Source of the DNA: Cellvibrio sp.
GTDB lineage: Bacteria; Pseudomonadota; Gammaproteobacteria; Pseudomonadales; Cellvibrionaceae
Length of the DNA: 64,000 nucleotides
Reading direction: 5' to 3'
Assembly (NCBI GenBank): GCA_016712405.1
Contig: JADJRD010000014.1
Coordinates: forward strand, 558,001-622,000
Both the position numbers and the translations under genes were made by a program. Below are positions 54,063 through 63,029 of the stretch, one piece after another; positions within the stretch are counted from its first letter, which is position 1, and each line of letters starts with the position of its first letter. The notes beneath the pieces are model-generated. The model did not search any database. It was not told where the DNA came from and saw nothing but the letters and a program-made list of their open reading frames with translations.

Positions 54063-55086
54063 CTATTCAATATTCGCCACAATAAAATCCAAAATCTGTT
54101 TCGCAGTGGTGATATTGTCGAGGTCGGTATAAAGAGAGCCATCTTTTCCTGAGTGATGGCCATGACCAATCAATTGGAATAAATGTTGTCCGGATTGTTG
54201 TGAATCGATAGTGGATTCGTAAATTAACGAAGGTTGACCTGACGAACCGTTGCCGGAGTAAATAGCATCATCAGGGAAGCGCTCTTGACTGTAATACTCA
54301 TTGAAGTCGTAAGTGCGATTCACTTCAATCATTAATTTATATCGCCCCATTCGCGGTGCTGACATAGTCACTTGATAATCCACTTTGGGGGTTGCAGCGG
54401 CTATGCCGTCCAAATCCGAATTGTGTTGATCGGGCGTGTAAAGACCGTCGACTGATTTAATGCCGCGTTTGTGGCTCCAGTAAGGTAATGCTTCAGGTCG
54501 GCGAACGACATCAATTGCTGGATCTTTTGAACGATAACTGGAATCGGAAGTTTTGCCAGTGATGTAAAGTGTATCAATATATTTTCCCTCTAGAGTTTCC
54601 ATCCAAACAACAATTTGCGGTGTGCTGGTGTAAGTTAAATTCAAAAACAAATTTTGTGGCGCAGAGTGATATTCTCGACCTGCCTTAAAAAATAAATGTA
54701 GTTTAGGTGAGTTAGTGTCCGCACTTAAATCAATCACTGTATATTCACGCTTATCCGGTTCTGCAGATTTTTTTAAGTTGTATCCAAAAGTGGCGACAGA
54801 TGAAATTGGCGGTAAATTAAACGTGAGGCCAATAACCAGCGGAATAATGCCGAAAATAGCCAGCCCCATAGCCCATTTGCCGGAGCGTTTTTGCATGTGA
54901 TTCTTGTACACTTTTGCATTGTTTTTAATGTGTATAGCTATGCAGGCCAAAAAATAAAACGGCTCCCCAAATATGCAATGAACCCACGAAATAATTGTAA
55001 GGCGTTGCATACAAGAGTACGCCAGTGATTAACAGTACTGCAAAAGCAATTGATAAAGTGATAGTCGATATAATTCGTAGGTTCAT
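54063..55086 (-). pseudogene. membrane-anchored DUF2271-like protein, frameshifted
   Basis: From the ATG at 55084-55086 the frame gives one membrane helix (ISTITLSIAFAVLLITGVLLYA) and HIWGAVLFF, then goes out of frame. Removing one base from the six-T run (minus strand, near 54950-54956) joins it to LACIAIHIKNNAKVYKNHM and a second helix (WAMGLAIFGIIPLVIGLTF). A periplasmic domain (PQIVVWMETLEGKYIDTLYITGKT) resembling DUF2271 follows. The joined product is about 340 residues. Function unknown. The following minus-strand partner upstream is a membrane protein 48 bp away. Confidence 0.7.
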
Positions 55087-55133
55087 AATGTTTTCCAAGG
55101 GTCTGGTTTATGCGTTGTTATTGAAATCGATTA

Positions 55134-55718
55134 TTAGGATTGAAATCGTTTTACCAAAAATCCAATCAAACTAATAAGCAAACCAGCGATAGCCCAGAGA
55201 TAAGCGATAATAAAAATCGCAAACTTAATCACTGCAAAACTGGAATAAGGATGAACTAACCAATCAGCAAAATCAGATGGATTAGCAATAAAAAAGAAAG
55301 ACACTATGTTTTCTGCCGCATCAAATAACGCCGCAGTTGGAGCGATAAAAATCATGGCCCATGCGACACTTTTTAACCATTTAATTTCTGGAAGACTACG
55401 ATAAACCGCTGTCATCAGTGCAAAAAATGAAACGAATACAGTCACCATAAATAAGTAATCTGCCATCTGTACCCAAAAATATTTTCCGAGGGTACCTTTC
55501 TCCAATAACACGGCGTAATAACCTTTCAGTTCTTCTGCATTAAAGGTGGTTTGGCCAATGTAGAAAGGAACAGGAAATTGACTATCGACATAAAGCCCGT
55601 CTAGCCAAACTTGGGTTGCTTGGCGAATAATTACCAGCAGAATTGCAATGCCCCACCAGTGTAAGGGAGTCAAGCAGTGAGTAAGTTTTGTACCGAAATG
55701 GATAAGATTTTTTATCAT
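55134..55718 (-). CDS. membrane protein of unknown function
   Basis: This 194-residue product has four or five transmembrane segments (WWGIAILLVIIRQATQVWL, YLFMVTVFVSFFALMTAVY, SVAWAMIFIAPTAALFDAAENIV, FAIFIIAYLWAIAGLLISLIGFLV). No motif recognised. The start at 55718 removes an upstream unconserved-looking extension to 55769. It lies between the DUF2271-like gene and the Spy-like gene, all in the same orientation, downstream of a two-component system. Confidence 0.68.
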   Translation of the reverse strand: MIKNLIHFGTKLTHCLTPLHWWGIAILLVIIRQATQVWLDGLYVDSQFPVPFYIGQTTFNAEELKGYYAVLLEKGTLGKYFWVQMADYLFMVTVFVSFFALMTAVYRSLPEIKWLKSVAWAMIFIAPTAALFDAAENIVSFFFIANPSDFADWLVHPYSSFAVIKFAIFIIAYLWAIAGLLISLIGFLVKRFQS

Positions 55719-55791
55719 GATAAACACCGTTGAATTGATTGATTGGAGATTTGTGCCGGGAATTTGCATTCCCGGCAGAGGGTTTATTGGA

Positions 55792-56274
55792 TTAAGCGTT
55801 TAACGATTGTTCGCGCAGTTGTTGTCCCAATTCTATTAATTGACTTTCAATGGTTTGTTGCAGTTGTTCGCGAAGTTCTTGCGGTACTTGATAGCTAGGT
55901 GCATTGTTCAAGGGTTGTGGTTGGTATTGTGAAAACTTCATGAAGTTGAAGTTTTTCTTCTTGGCCCATTCGCCGAAAGATTGTTTGAATTGCGCCAATT
56001 CTTCAGGGGTTAACAAGGCTTCGAGCTCGGCATCTTTTTCGGCAAGAAATTCTGGGATCTCGTCGCCTCTGCCAGTGAAGTAAAGCTTGGGTACTTCGCG
56101 GTAAGAATTGAGAATGGCATCCATTTTTTCGGCACGCTCAGCATCGAGATTCAACTCGGCTACAAAACGTTGATGGCCACCACCCCAGCCGGATTCGCTC
56201 CAATCTTTAGCAAAAGAGAAAGAAGCAAAAGCGACACTAGCGACGATTAAACTGCTGATAATTAACTTTTTCAT
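55792..56274 (-). CDS. Spy/CpxP-like periplasmic protein
   Basis: This 160-residue protein has a signal peptide (LIISSLIVASVAFASFSFA). The helical mature part includes LNLDAERAEKMDAILNSYR and LTPEELAQFKQSFGEW, the LTxxQ-like pattern of Spy/CpxP/heavy-metal-resistance periplasmic proteins. Such proteins act as chaperones or as inhibitors of two-component sensors. A BaeSR-like system lies immediately upstream in the same direction, which fits a stress-response target or feedback regulator; that link is inference. Confidence 0.78.
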   Translation of the reverse strand: MKKLIISSLIVASVAFASFSFAKDWSESGWGGGHQRFVAELNLDAERAEKMDAILNSYREVPKLYFTGRGDEIPEFLAEKDAELEALLTPEELAQFKQSFGEWAKKKNFNFMKFSQYQPQPLNNAPSYQVPQELREQLQQTIESQLIELGQQLREQSLNA

Positions 56275-56384
56275 ACAATGTTTCCTCTGTGTTTGTTGGG
56301 TTTACGGTTGCCACTTTAGGCCCCAATTGAGGAAGCAAAATGTTTGAATTGTGAAAGAAATGTGTTTTCGTGTGGGAGCAGAAA

Positions 56385-56482
56385 TTGTAGGGCGGGTCGT
56401 GACCCGCGTGTGTTACATCCAAGTTTAATTAGATAGGGAATATTTTTAACGTCGAAAACGCGGGTCTTGACCTGCCCTACAA
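56385..56482. repeat. palindromic repeat, GTAGGGCGGGTC family
   Basis: The arms TTGTAGGGCGGGTC.TGACCCGCG and CGCGGGTCTTGACCTGCCCTACAA flank a 50-bp AT-rich core. The unit separates the response regulator gene from the Spy-like gene. It is a third palindromic family distinct from A and B. Confidence 0.8.
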
Positions 56483-56490
56483 GAGAATCA

Positions 56491-57177
56491 TCAAGGCGCT
56501 TCGTATTTATAACCGCTGCCGTAAACAGAGCGAATTAATTCGACTTGACCATTGACTTCGTTGAGTTTTTTGCGCAGTTTTTTGATATGACCATCGACTG
56601 TTCTGTCACCCACTACGCGGTAGTCCTGATAAATATTGTCGAGAATATATTGCCTCGAAAAAATTCTGCCCGGTTGTGAATGCAGCAACGAAAACAACTG
56701 GAATTCAACACTGGTTAGTTCAACGGTTTGATCAAAAATACGCAGGCTCATACTCTGTTCGTCAATTACAACAGGTGATGATGCCGCACTAGAGTTCTGT
56801 GGAGCACTTAGGCTACGACGTAAAACGGCTTTCACTCTGGCGACGACTTCGCGTGCGCTAAAGGGTTTGCAAATATAATCATCTGCACCGAGCTCCAAGC
56901 CTAGTAATCTATCAATCTCTTCTACTTTTGCGGTCATCATGATGATGGGCACTGCCGAATGCTGACGTTTGTCTTTGCAAATTTGCAAACCATCAACGCC
57001 GGGCAACATCAAATCCAATAAAACTAAAGCGGGTTCATTTTTTTGCAACCATTGATGCGCTTCGTCGCCGCGATTAAACACTATGACATCGAAATTACTG
57101 GCTTTTAAATAATCGGCCATTAAATTGGCTAAATCAATTTCATCTTCGATCAAACAAATCAGGGGCGGTTTTTGCAT
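56491..57177 (-). CDS. OmpR-family response regulator (BaeR-like)
   Basis: This 228-residue regulator has a receiver domain (acidic pair E11/D12, phospho-acceptor D55 in LLDLMLPG, K in YICKPFSAREV) and a winged-helix effector (about 130-226; FSRQYILDNIYQDYRVVGDRTVDGHIKKLRKKL, VRSVYGSGYKYE). The VVGDRTVDGHIKKLRKK segment resembles BaeR. It lies 45 bp downstream of its kinase. Likely targets include the Spy-like gene just beyond. Confidence 0.9.
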   Translation of the reverse strand: MQKPPLICLIEDEIDLANLMADYLKASNFDVIVFNRGDEAHQWLQKNEPALVLLDLMLPGVDGLQICKDKRQHSAVPIIMMTAKVEEIDRLLGLELGADDYICKPFSAREVVARVKAVLRRSLSAPQNSSAASSPVVIDEQSMSLRIFDQTVELTSVEFQLFSLLHSQPGRIFSRQYILDNIYQDYRVVGDRTVDGHIKKLRKKLNEVNGQVELIRSVYGSGYKYEAP

Positions 57178-57222
57178 TACTGTTCCGTTAATAATATGTT
57201 GTTAGCAATAAATCTCAATCGT

Positions 57223-58635
57223 TTAATAAATTCTTGGGAGTTGAATGCGAATTTGCAATCCACCCAAAGGTGATGCACTTGCGCTAATGCTACCTTGATG
57301 TACGTCGACAATATTTTTACAAATTGCCAAACCCAAACCAGCACCACCGGTTTCGCGACTGCGGGAATTTTCCACACGAAATAGACGCTCAAAAATTTTC
57401 TGATGATGATCAGGCGAAACGCCGGGGAGGCTGTCATCAATGGTGACTTGGATCTGGGAATCATTAGCGGTTATGCCTATATCAATAGTGCCGCCAGCGT
57501 CTGTGTAACGAATCGAATTTTCCAGCAAGTTACTGAACAATTGTTGAAGGCGATTGCTGTCGGCTGAAAGAAAATAATTCTGATGCTGATCGATTTTGTT
57601 ATTGAGTGCGAGTCCTGCTGCTTGCGCTTTTACTTGGAAGTGCTCGATGCAAGTGTTGAGCAGTGGTGTGAGTGACAATCGTTGCTTGTGATAACTTAAT
57701 GCACCCACATCCGACAATGACAGTTCAAATAAATCATCAATTAAATTACTCAGTCCTAGTGTTTTGTCATAGAGCAGGGCCAGATTTTCCTGATTGGCAG
57801 GTCTAATGCCATCTTGCAAAGCTTCTATTTGAACTTTGAGAACCGCGAGTGGTGTGCGCATTTCGTGAGAAATATCGGCGACCCACAATGCGCGTGATTG
57901 TTGATTGGCAGCCAGTGCTTCGCTAAGTTGATTAAAACTATTACAGAGTTGACCAATTTCATCGTGACTCGTGACGGGAATTTTTTGCGAATAATCGCCG
58001 GATGCTAATGCATGAGCTTTTTCGGCGAGTGTGGTGAGTGGGCGGCTGATTCGTCGCGCTAGCAACGTGGCTACAATTGTTGCAATTACCAAAACAAACA
58101 AGCTGATGATGCTGAATATTTTAAATTGATGTTGAATAAAATTTTGATCCTGTTGCCTGCTCACAACGGTCGGTTTTACGAAACTGATAAATCCAATAAT
58201 CTTGTTGGCCTCAATTAAGGGAATCCAATCCAGCGTTTGATTGGGCTTGGTCACGCCCAGTAATAATTTTTTCTCGACATCATGCAGGCTGATACTGCTG
58301 ACAAATTCACGATAATAAGCGCGCGGTGCTTGGTCTTCTGTCCCTTGAGTTGTGGGCAAACCATTAAATAAGGAATCACTTTCCGCAAAAATAATATCTT
58401 TCAAATTTAACCAGCGTGAGGGATCTGCTTCCAATTGCGCGAAAGAACCTTCCTCTCTATAGGTTTTTGCGAGTGCACACCGCAAAATTTCCAACCTTTG
58501 TATGGATTGTTTTGATGTGTAATCCAAAAAACCCTGCCGCAAACTATTGTGCAAGAGTAAATAAAGAGCCAGAACGCAGAGAGCAATAGTGCCAACAAAA
58601 GCCAGCCAGAGCTTGGTGCCTACAGTAATTCGCAT
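57223..58635 (-). CDS. sensor histidine kinase (BaeS-like)
   Basis: This 470-residue membrane kinase has a first transmembrane helix (about 8-30) and a periplasmic sensor (about 31-172). A second helix (IFSIISLFVLVIATIVATLL) leads to HAMP (RRISRPLTTLAEKAHALASGDYSQKI) and HisKA with H257 in ADISHEMRTPLAVLKVQIEALQDGIR. The ATPase domain has NSIRYT, DDSLPGV in the G1 box, and GGAGLGLAI. The G1 box departs from DNGxG. The pairing with the next gene and the IEALQDGIR segment point to the Bae family of envelope-stress sensors. Confidence 0.9.
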   Translation of the reverse strand: MRITVGTKLWLAFVGTIALCVLALYLLLHNSLRQGFLDYTSKQSIQRLEILRCALAKTYREEGSFAQLEADPSRWLNLKDIIFAESDSLFNGLPTTQGTEDQAPRAYYREFVSSISLHDVEKKLLLGVTKPNQTLDWIPLIEANKIIGFISFVKPTVVSRQQDQNFIQHQFKIFSIISLFVLVIATIVATLLARRISRPLTTLAEKAHALASGDYSQKIPVTSHDEIGQLCNSFNQLSEALAANQQSRALWVADISHEMRTPLAVLKVQIEALQDGIRPANQENLALLYDKTLGLSNLIDDLFELSLSDVGALSYHKQRLSLTPLLNTCIEHFQVKAQAAGLALNNKIDQHQNYFLSADSNRLQQLFSNLLENSIRYTDAGGTIDIGITANDSQIQVTIDDSLPGVSPDHHQKIFERLFRVENSRSRETGGAGLGLAICKNIVDVHQGSISASASPLGGLQIRIQLPRIY

Positions 58636-58803
58636 GGGTTACCCAGATTGTGAATAAGTCGAAAGGTTGCTTGAGGAGCATGCTAGCTGAATTTAGAGGT
58701 GCCGGCATCCGAGAGAATGCGAAGGGCAAATGATAAAAATTCCTTGATTTCAATAATTATAGTGATATAGTTACATATAACAGTAAGTCAGCGAGGTATT
58801 TCT

Positions 58804-59223
58804 ATGCCACAGGTGTCACAGTTTCAGCTTCATCTATTAAGAGCCATGTATCTATTAATGGTAATTGGCTTGGCCTTAACCGCTTGGCCGGCGGTGTTAT
58901 TTCCCGATAATCGTGTTGGCGATTCCCACGCTGTTGTGCAATCCATGCTGGTGGCCTATTCATTATTGAGTCTGCTCGGGCTTCGTTATCCCTTGCAGAT
59001 GATCCCCGTCCTTTTGGTTGAAATCATCTGGAAATCCACATGGGTAATTGCCTTCGCTTTGCCTATGAAGATGAGTGTTGGCCTTGATGAATATGCGTCG
59101 GCAGTTATGTTTGCCTGCGTCATGGGCATCATCCTTACGCCGATTTCAATTCCTTGGAAATATGTCTATCAACAATATGTGAAAGCAGCGGGCGATCCTT
59201 GGCGATCAGCTACGAAAAAATAA
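58804..59223 (+). CDS. small membrane protein of unknown function
   Basis: This 139-residue product has four predicted helices (YLLMVIGLALTAWPAVLF, SMLVAYSLLSLLGL, MIPVLLVEIIWKSTWVIAFAL, AVMFACVMGIILTPISIPW). It recalls small conserved hypothetical membrane proteins with a LEIIWK-type centre; no function known. It is divergent from the BaeS-like kinase with a 168-bp promoter region between them. Confidence 0.72.
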   Translation: MPQVSQFQLHLLRAMYLLMVIGLALTAWPAVLFPDNRVGDSHAVVQSMLVAYSLLSLLGLRYPLQMIPVLLVEIIWKSTWVIAFALPMKMSVGLDEYASAVMFACVMGIILTPISIPWKYVYQQYVKAAGDPWRSATKK

Positions 59224-59268
59224 TCTGAAAATGAAATCAAATTAAATCTGAATAGGAATTTTTCAATT

Positions 59269-60273
59269 ATGAAGTTGAGAGTTTTAGCGCATGCACTATT
59301 GGCAGCGTCGGTCGGTTTGGGTTCGGTATCAGTTTTGGCAAATGAGTCGGATGCGGTGAGCCAAGCTTTTTCCGCTTTTGATCAAGGAAAGCATCAAGAA
59401 GCGGAGAATATTTTTTTAAATTTGATCGATAATCCCGAACATAAAAATCAGGCTTTGATGTATTTAGGTTGGCTCCATTTAGGTCAGGGTAAAACAGAAT
59501 CAGCCATTGAGTACATTGAGCAAGCATTGAAAGTTGCACCTAATACTGCTGACGAACTGACTATGTCGGGTGATATTTATTGCAATCATGCTCAGCGAGC
59601 GTCCATGTTTAAAGCTTTGAAAATAGCAAAAACTTGTATAGCCCAGTATGAAAAAGCAGTGAAGTTAGAGCCGGAAAATGTGGATGCTTTGATGACTGCT
59701 ATGCAATTCTATTTTGGAGCACCTTCCTTTGCAGGGGGCTCGACAGAAAAAGGTAATGCCTTATTAGCAAAACTAAAAACCTTGTCACCGGAACATGCCA
59801 CAACCTATCAAGTCGCCGAGTTGGATAGGGCAGAAAAAACAGATGTTGCGCTAGCTTTGGCTGATGAACTGGTTAAAAAAGGATTTAGCTCGGCCACTAA
59901 TCAATACATGATTGCGCATTTCTATCGTGATAAAAAACACTACGACAAGGCATTGCCTTTGTTTTCGTCCATGAACAAGTTTTCTGAGACTATTAAAAAT
60001 AGTTGGTTTATTCGCGACAGCTTGTTGCAGAAGGGCGAAATTCTGATGATGGACAGCGGGGACATTCCTCAAGCTATAAAACTCATTGAAGAGTACAAAC
60101 AGAAGAATAGAAACTCCAGAGATCCTCATTATTTTTGGTCAACATGGAGTTTGGCAAAAGCCTACAAGTCAGCAGGTAATCACACCAAATATGATGAGTT
60201 GGTTGCACAAATAGAATCGGAAGATTATGAAAGTAATAAGGAGTTTTCAAAACAGTTTGAAAACAGAAAATGA
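59269..60273 (+). CDS. exported TPR-repeat protein
   Basis: This 334-residue protein has a signal peptide (LAHALLAASVGLGSVSVLA). Tetratricopeptide-like helices begin at about residue 30: AFSAFDQGKHQEAENIFLNLI, ALMYLGWLHLGQGKTESAIEYIEQALKVAP, AQYEKAVKLEPENVDALMTAMQF, AHFYRDKKHYDKALPLFSSM. Probably a periplasmic scaffold. It lies 68 bp upstream of the ECF sigma gene and may share its promoter or be separately expressed. Confidence 0.82.
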   Translation: MKLRVLAHALLAASVGLGSVSVLANESDAVSQAFSAFDQGKHQEAENIFLNLIDNPEHKNQALMYLGWLHLGQGKTESAIEYIEQALKVAPNTADELTMSGDIYCNHAQRASMFKALKIAKTCIAQYEKAVKLEPENVDALMTAMQFYFGAPSFAGGSTEKGNALLAKLKTLSPEHATTYQVAELDRAEKTDVALALADELVKKGFSSATNQYMIAHFYRDKKHYDKALPLFSSMNKFSETIKNSWFIRDSLLQKGEILMMDSGDIPQAIKLIEEYKQKNRNSRDPHYFWSTWSLAKAYKSAGNHTKYDELVAQIESEDYESNKEFSKQFENRK

Positions 60274-60341
60274 GTCATCATTCACAAATTAAATAGAAAA
60301 TTGGTTAAAGAAACTTGAAATAAACTTGAAAGGAACTTGAT

Positions 60342-60953
60342 ATGAACTGTGCGATAAAATTACAGCCGCTATTAAGCGGTAATCAGCAAAAAGATGAAGA
60401 GTGGTTAATGATTCAGCGCGTGGTTTTTTTTGCTGATCAAAAAGCATTTTCTGAATTAACAATTGCTTATCAGCCTGGGCTAAAACGCATGTTAACTCGA
60501 TTTAAATCTTTGGATGCGGCCATGATTGAGGATTTGGTGCAAGAAACATTTTTGCGTGCCTATCTATCTCTGTCGGGTTTTAACGCACAATCGCGTTTTT
60601 CAACCTGGCTGTATCGTATTGCCTATAACTTGGCGATAGATCATTTTCGTAAAAAGCGAATTGCAACCTGTTCGATGGAGTATTCGGAAGAATTGGTTGC
60701 TAAAGACCATCTGAACGGGTGGGAATTACAGCGCGATCTTGTATTGGCAATGAAGCAGCTCAGCGCCGCACAACAGCAAGCGGTGTTGCTTTGTTATGCC
60801 GAAGGATATTCACATTCAGAAGCAGCGGATAAATTACAATTGCCCTTGGGTACAGTTAAAACCCATATAATGCGTGCGAAAAAAATATTGGAAAAAACTT
60901 TGCAACCCTGGATGGTTAACCCCGACACCCAACTGGAATATCAACCATTATGA
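60342..60953 (+). CDS. ECF-type RNA polymerase sigma factor
   Basis: This is a 203-residue protein with sigma region 2 (about 40-110; MIEDLVQETFLRAYLSLSGFNAQSRFSTWLYRIAYNLAIDHFRKKR) and region 4 (about 140-190; YAEGYSHSEAADKLQLPLGTVKTHIMRAKKIL). It is related to but distinct from the sigma at 30844. Its stop overlaps the start of the GntR regulator (ATGA), an unusual arrangement that ties sigma and repressor expression to the ABC transporter genes behind them. There is no obvious anti-sigma gene. Confidence 0.92.
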   Translation: MNCAIKLQPLLSGNQQKDEEWLMIQRVVFFADQKAFSELTIAYQPGLKRMLTRFKSLDAAMIEDLVQETFLRAYLSLSGFNAQSRFSTWLYRIAYNLAIDHFRKKRIATCSMEYSEELVAKDHLNGWELQRDLVLAMKQLSAAQQQAVLLCYAEGYSHSEAADKLQLPLGTVKTHIMRAKKILEKTLQPWMVNPDTQLEYQPL

Positions 60954-61315
60954 ATTGGAATGATGATCAACCTATTTACCGACAATTGCGTGAAAAAATT
61001 GTCAGTTTAATTTTGTCTGGAACTTTTAAAGAAGGTGATCCTCTACCTTCTGTGCGGCAAGTCTCCAGTGACTATCAAATTAATCATATAACAGTGAGCA
61101 AGGCTTATCAGGAGTTGGTTGACATGCAGCTTGTAGAATCGCGTCGAGGGATGGGTATGTTTGTTTTGGATGGAGCGAAACAAAAATTACATCAACTGGA
61201 AAAAGATAAATTTATTCAAATCGAACTTCCTGCACTTGCCCAGCGCTTGCGTGATTTGGGTATAACCACAAATGAATTGATTCAGGCACTAGGTGCTTTG
61301 AAAGGAGATAAGTGA
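60950..61315 (+). CDS. GntR-family regulator, short YtrA type
   Basis: This 121-residue regulator has a winged helix-turn-helix (about 8-75; PIYRQLREKIVSLILSGTFKEGDPLPSVRQVSSDYQINHITVSKAYQELVDMQLVESRRGMGMFV). Its short helical C-terminus (about 80-121) has no effector-binding domain. This is the YtrA subfamily, whose members usually repress the ABC transporter genes that follow. It overlaps the sigma gene by 4 bp upstream and sits directly before the ABC ATPase start (TGATG). Confidence 0.9.
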   Translation: MNWNDDQPIYRQLREKIVSLILSGTFKEGDPLPSVRQVSSDYQINHITVSKAYQELVDMQLVESRRGMGMFVLDGAKQKLHQLEKDKFIQIELPALAQRLRDLGITTNELIQALGALKGDK

Positions 61316-62169
61316 TGCAAGCCGTCATACAAGCTGCCAATGTGAGTAAATCTTACGGCAAAGAAAAAGTGCTGGACAATATTCACCTTTCTATTCCGCG
61401 TGGAAAAGTTGTCGGATTGATTGGGCCCAATGGTGCAGGCAAAACCAGTTTGTTGAGAGGTATTTTAGGTTTGGCTCCCGTTGACGGAGATTTGCAAGTG
61501 TTAGGGATGAATCCAAAACATGATCGAGAAAAAATGATTGAGCGAGTGTCGTTTATCGCTGATACCGCAGTCTTGCCTAATTGGATGACAGCTGCACAAC
61601 TCATTGATTATGTGGCAGCAATGCATCCGCGTTTTTCAAAAGAAAAATGTTTATCGTTTTTGCAATCAACTAAAGTCGGATTGGATAAAAAAATCGGAAA
61701 ATTATCAAAAGGAATGATGGTTCAATTGCATTTGTCAGTGATTATGTCAATTGATAGTGAGTTGTTAATTTTAGACGAGCCGACATTGGGTTTGGATATT
61801 CTTTATCGAAAACAATTCTATGCGCAATTACTAAATGATTTTCATGATGCGGATAAAACCATCGTCATTACGACTCATCAGGTTGAAGAAATTGAAGAGG
61901 TTCTGACAGACCTCATTTTTATTAAAGAGGGAAAAATTGTGTTAAATGCCAGTATGGATCAGGTTGCAGAAAATTATATTGAGCTTGAAGTGGTTCAGGA
62001 AAAACATCATTTGGCCTTGGCGTTCTCTCCACTACATCAGCGGAGCACATTAGGCGGATATCGCATGATATTCGAGGGAAAATCAAAAGCAGATTTGGCT
62101 GAGTTAGGTTCTCTAAGAGTGCCGGCTTTGGCTGACATTTTTGTCGCAAAAATGCAGGGGAATGTTTAA
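61315..62169 (+). CDS. ABC transporter ATP-binding protein
   Basis: This 284-residue ATPase has Walker A GPNGAGKTSL, a variant signature LSKGMMVQL in place of LSGGQ, Walker B LLILDEPTLGLD and the switch His in TTHQVEE. The C-terminal 60 residues form a small extra domain. It matches the export-type ATPases paired with GntR/YtrA regulators. Start: ATG 61315 (overlapping the GntR stop) has AGGAG 7 bp upstream; GTG 61312 is the alternative. It pairs with the permease gene starting 2 bp after its stop. Confidence 0.92.
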   Translation: MQAVIQAANVSKSYGKEKVLDNIHLSIPRGKVVGLIGPNGAGKTSLLRGILGLAPVDGDLQVLGMNPKHDREKMIERVSFIADTAVLPNWMTAAQLIDYVAAMHPRFSKEKCLSFLQSTKVGLDKKIGKLSKGMMVQLHLSVIMSIDSELLILDEPTLGLDILYRKQFYAQLLNDFHDADKTIVITTHQVEEIEEVLTDLIFIKEGKIVLNASMDQVAENYIELEVVQEKHHLALAFSPLHQRSTLGGYRMIFEGKSKADLAELGSLRVPALADIFVAKMQGNV

Positions 62170-62171
62170 TC

Positions 62172-63029
62172 ATGACTATTTCAGTAAAAAAACTACATGC
62201 CCAATTAAAGCGGGAAATTAATGAGTACAAAATCAGTATCATTTATACGCCGATTGTGTTGTCGATAATATCCTTGGCTATTGCAATAGGTACATTTTAT
62301 TATTTCTTTATAGCTAAATTAGGTGAGGTCAGCCACATCAAAAATTTATATGATGCGGTGCCTATGGCGATGTATGCAAATGCTGGCTTGATATCAGGCG
62401 TTTATTTTTGGATTTTGATTAACTATTTAACCAGTTGTTTATATGACGACCGAAAAAGTAAACAGATTTTGTTTTGGCGATCATTGCCGGTTAGTGAAGG
62501 TTTTAATGTGGTCGGCAAACTTATTATGGTTATGGTGTTTGCCCCCTTGTTTATTATGCTAATCAACCTTGTTATGGCTATATTGTTTTCTGCTCTCGCA
62601 TTAATTGCAGCGAATATGACCGGGACACCAATGGAATTTCCTGAATTGAGTGCAAATCATGTGTTGGTGCTTCCTTTTCAAATAGCATTTGATAATTTTT
62701 TCGGATCGCTTTATCTGATGCCATTTATTGGGTATTTCTTATTGGTATCGGCTGGGGTAAATCGATTCCCCTTTGTGATCGCATTGGGTGTTCCTATGTT
62801 GTTAACCTTCATGGATTATTTGCTGAATCAGATTCAAATCAGCATTGGTGTTATGTCAGCAATAAAGCAATACGCTCAACTTTGGGTTGATATTCTTCCT
62901 GCCATCGGACTACAAGCTGAGTACCATTTTAAATCAGAACATTTGGCTTTTTTGTTATCAAGTATAGCGGTAGGGGTTATTTTTATTATTGCTAGTATTT
63001 GGTTGCGGAATAATCGTTATGAAATCTAA
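62172..63029 (+). CDS. ABC transporter permease
   Basis: This 285-residue membrane protein has six predicted helices: IYTPIVLSIISLAIAIGTFYYF, AGLISGVYFWILINYL, LIMVMVFAPLFIMLINLVMAILFSALALI, a helix near 180-200, the FVIALGVPMLLTF segment, and the final LAFLLSSIAVGVIFIIASIWL. The cytoplasmic loop DDRKSKQILFWRSLPVS before the third helix is typical of ABC-2-like export permeases. The substrate is unknown; peptides or envelope stress agents are likely candidates by analogy with YtrA-linked systems. Convergent overlap of 4 bp with the next minus-strand gene. Confidence 0.85.
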   Translation: MTISVKKLHAQLKREINEYKISIIYTPIVLSIISLAIAIGTFYYFFIAKLGEVSHIKNLYDAVPMAMYANAGLISGVYFWILINYLTSCLYDDRKSKQILFWRSLPVSEGFNVVGKLIMVMVFAPLFIMLINLVMAILFSALALIAANMTGTPMEFPELSANHVLVLPFQIAFDNFFGSLYLMPFIGYFLLVSAGVNRFPFVIALGVPMLLTFMDYLLNQIQISIGVMSAIKQYAQLWVDILPAIGLQAEYHFKSEHLAFLLSSIAVGVIFIIASIWLRNNRYEI

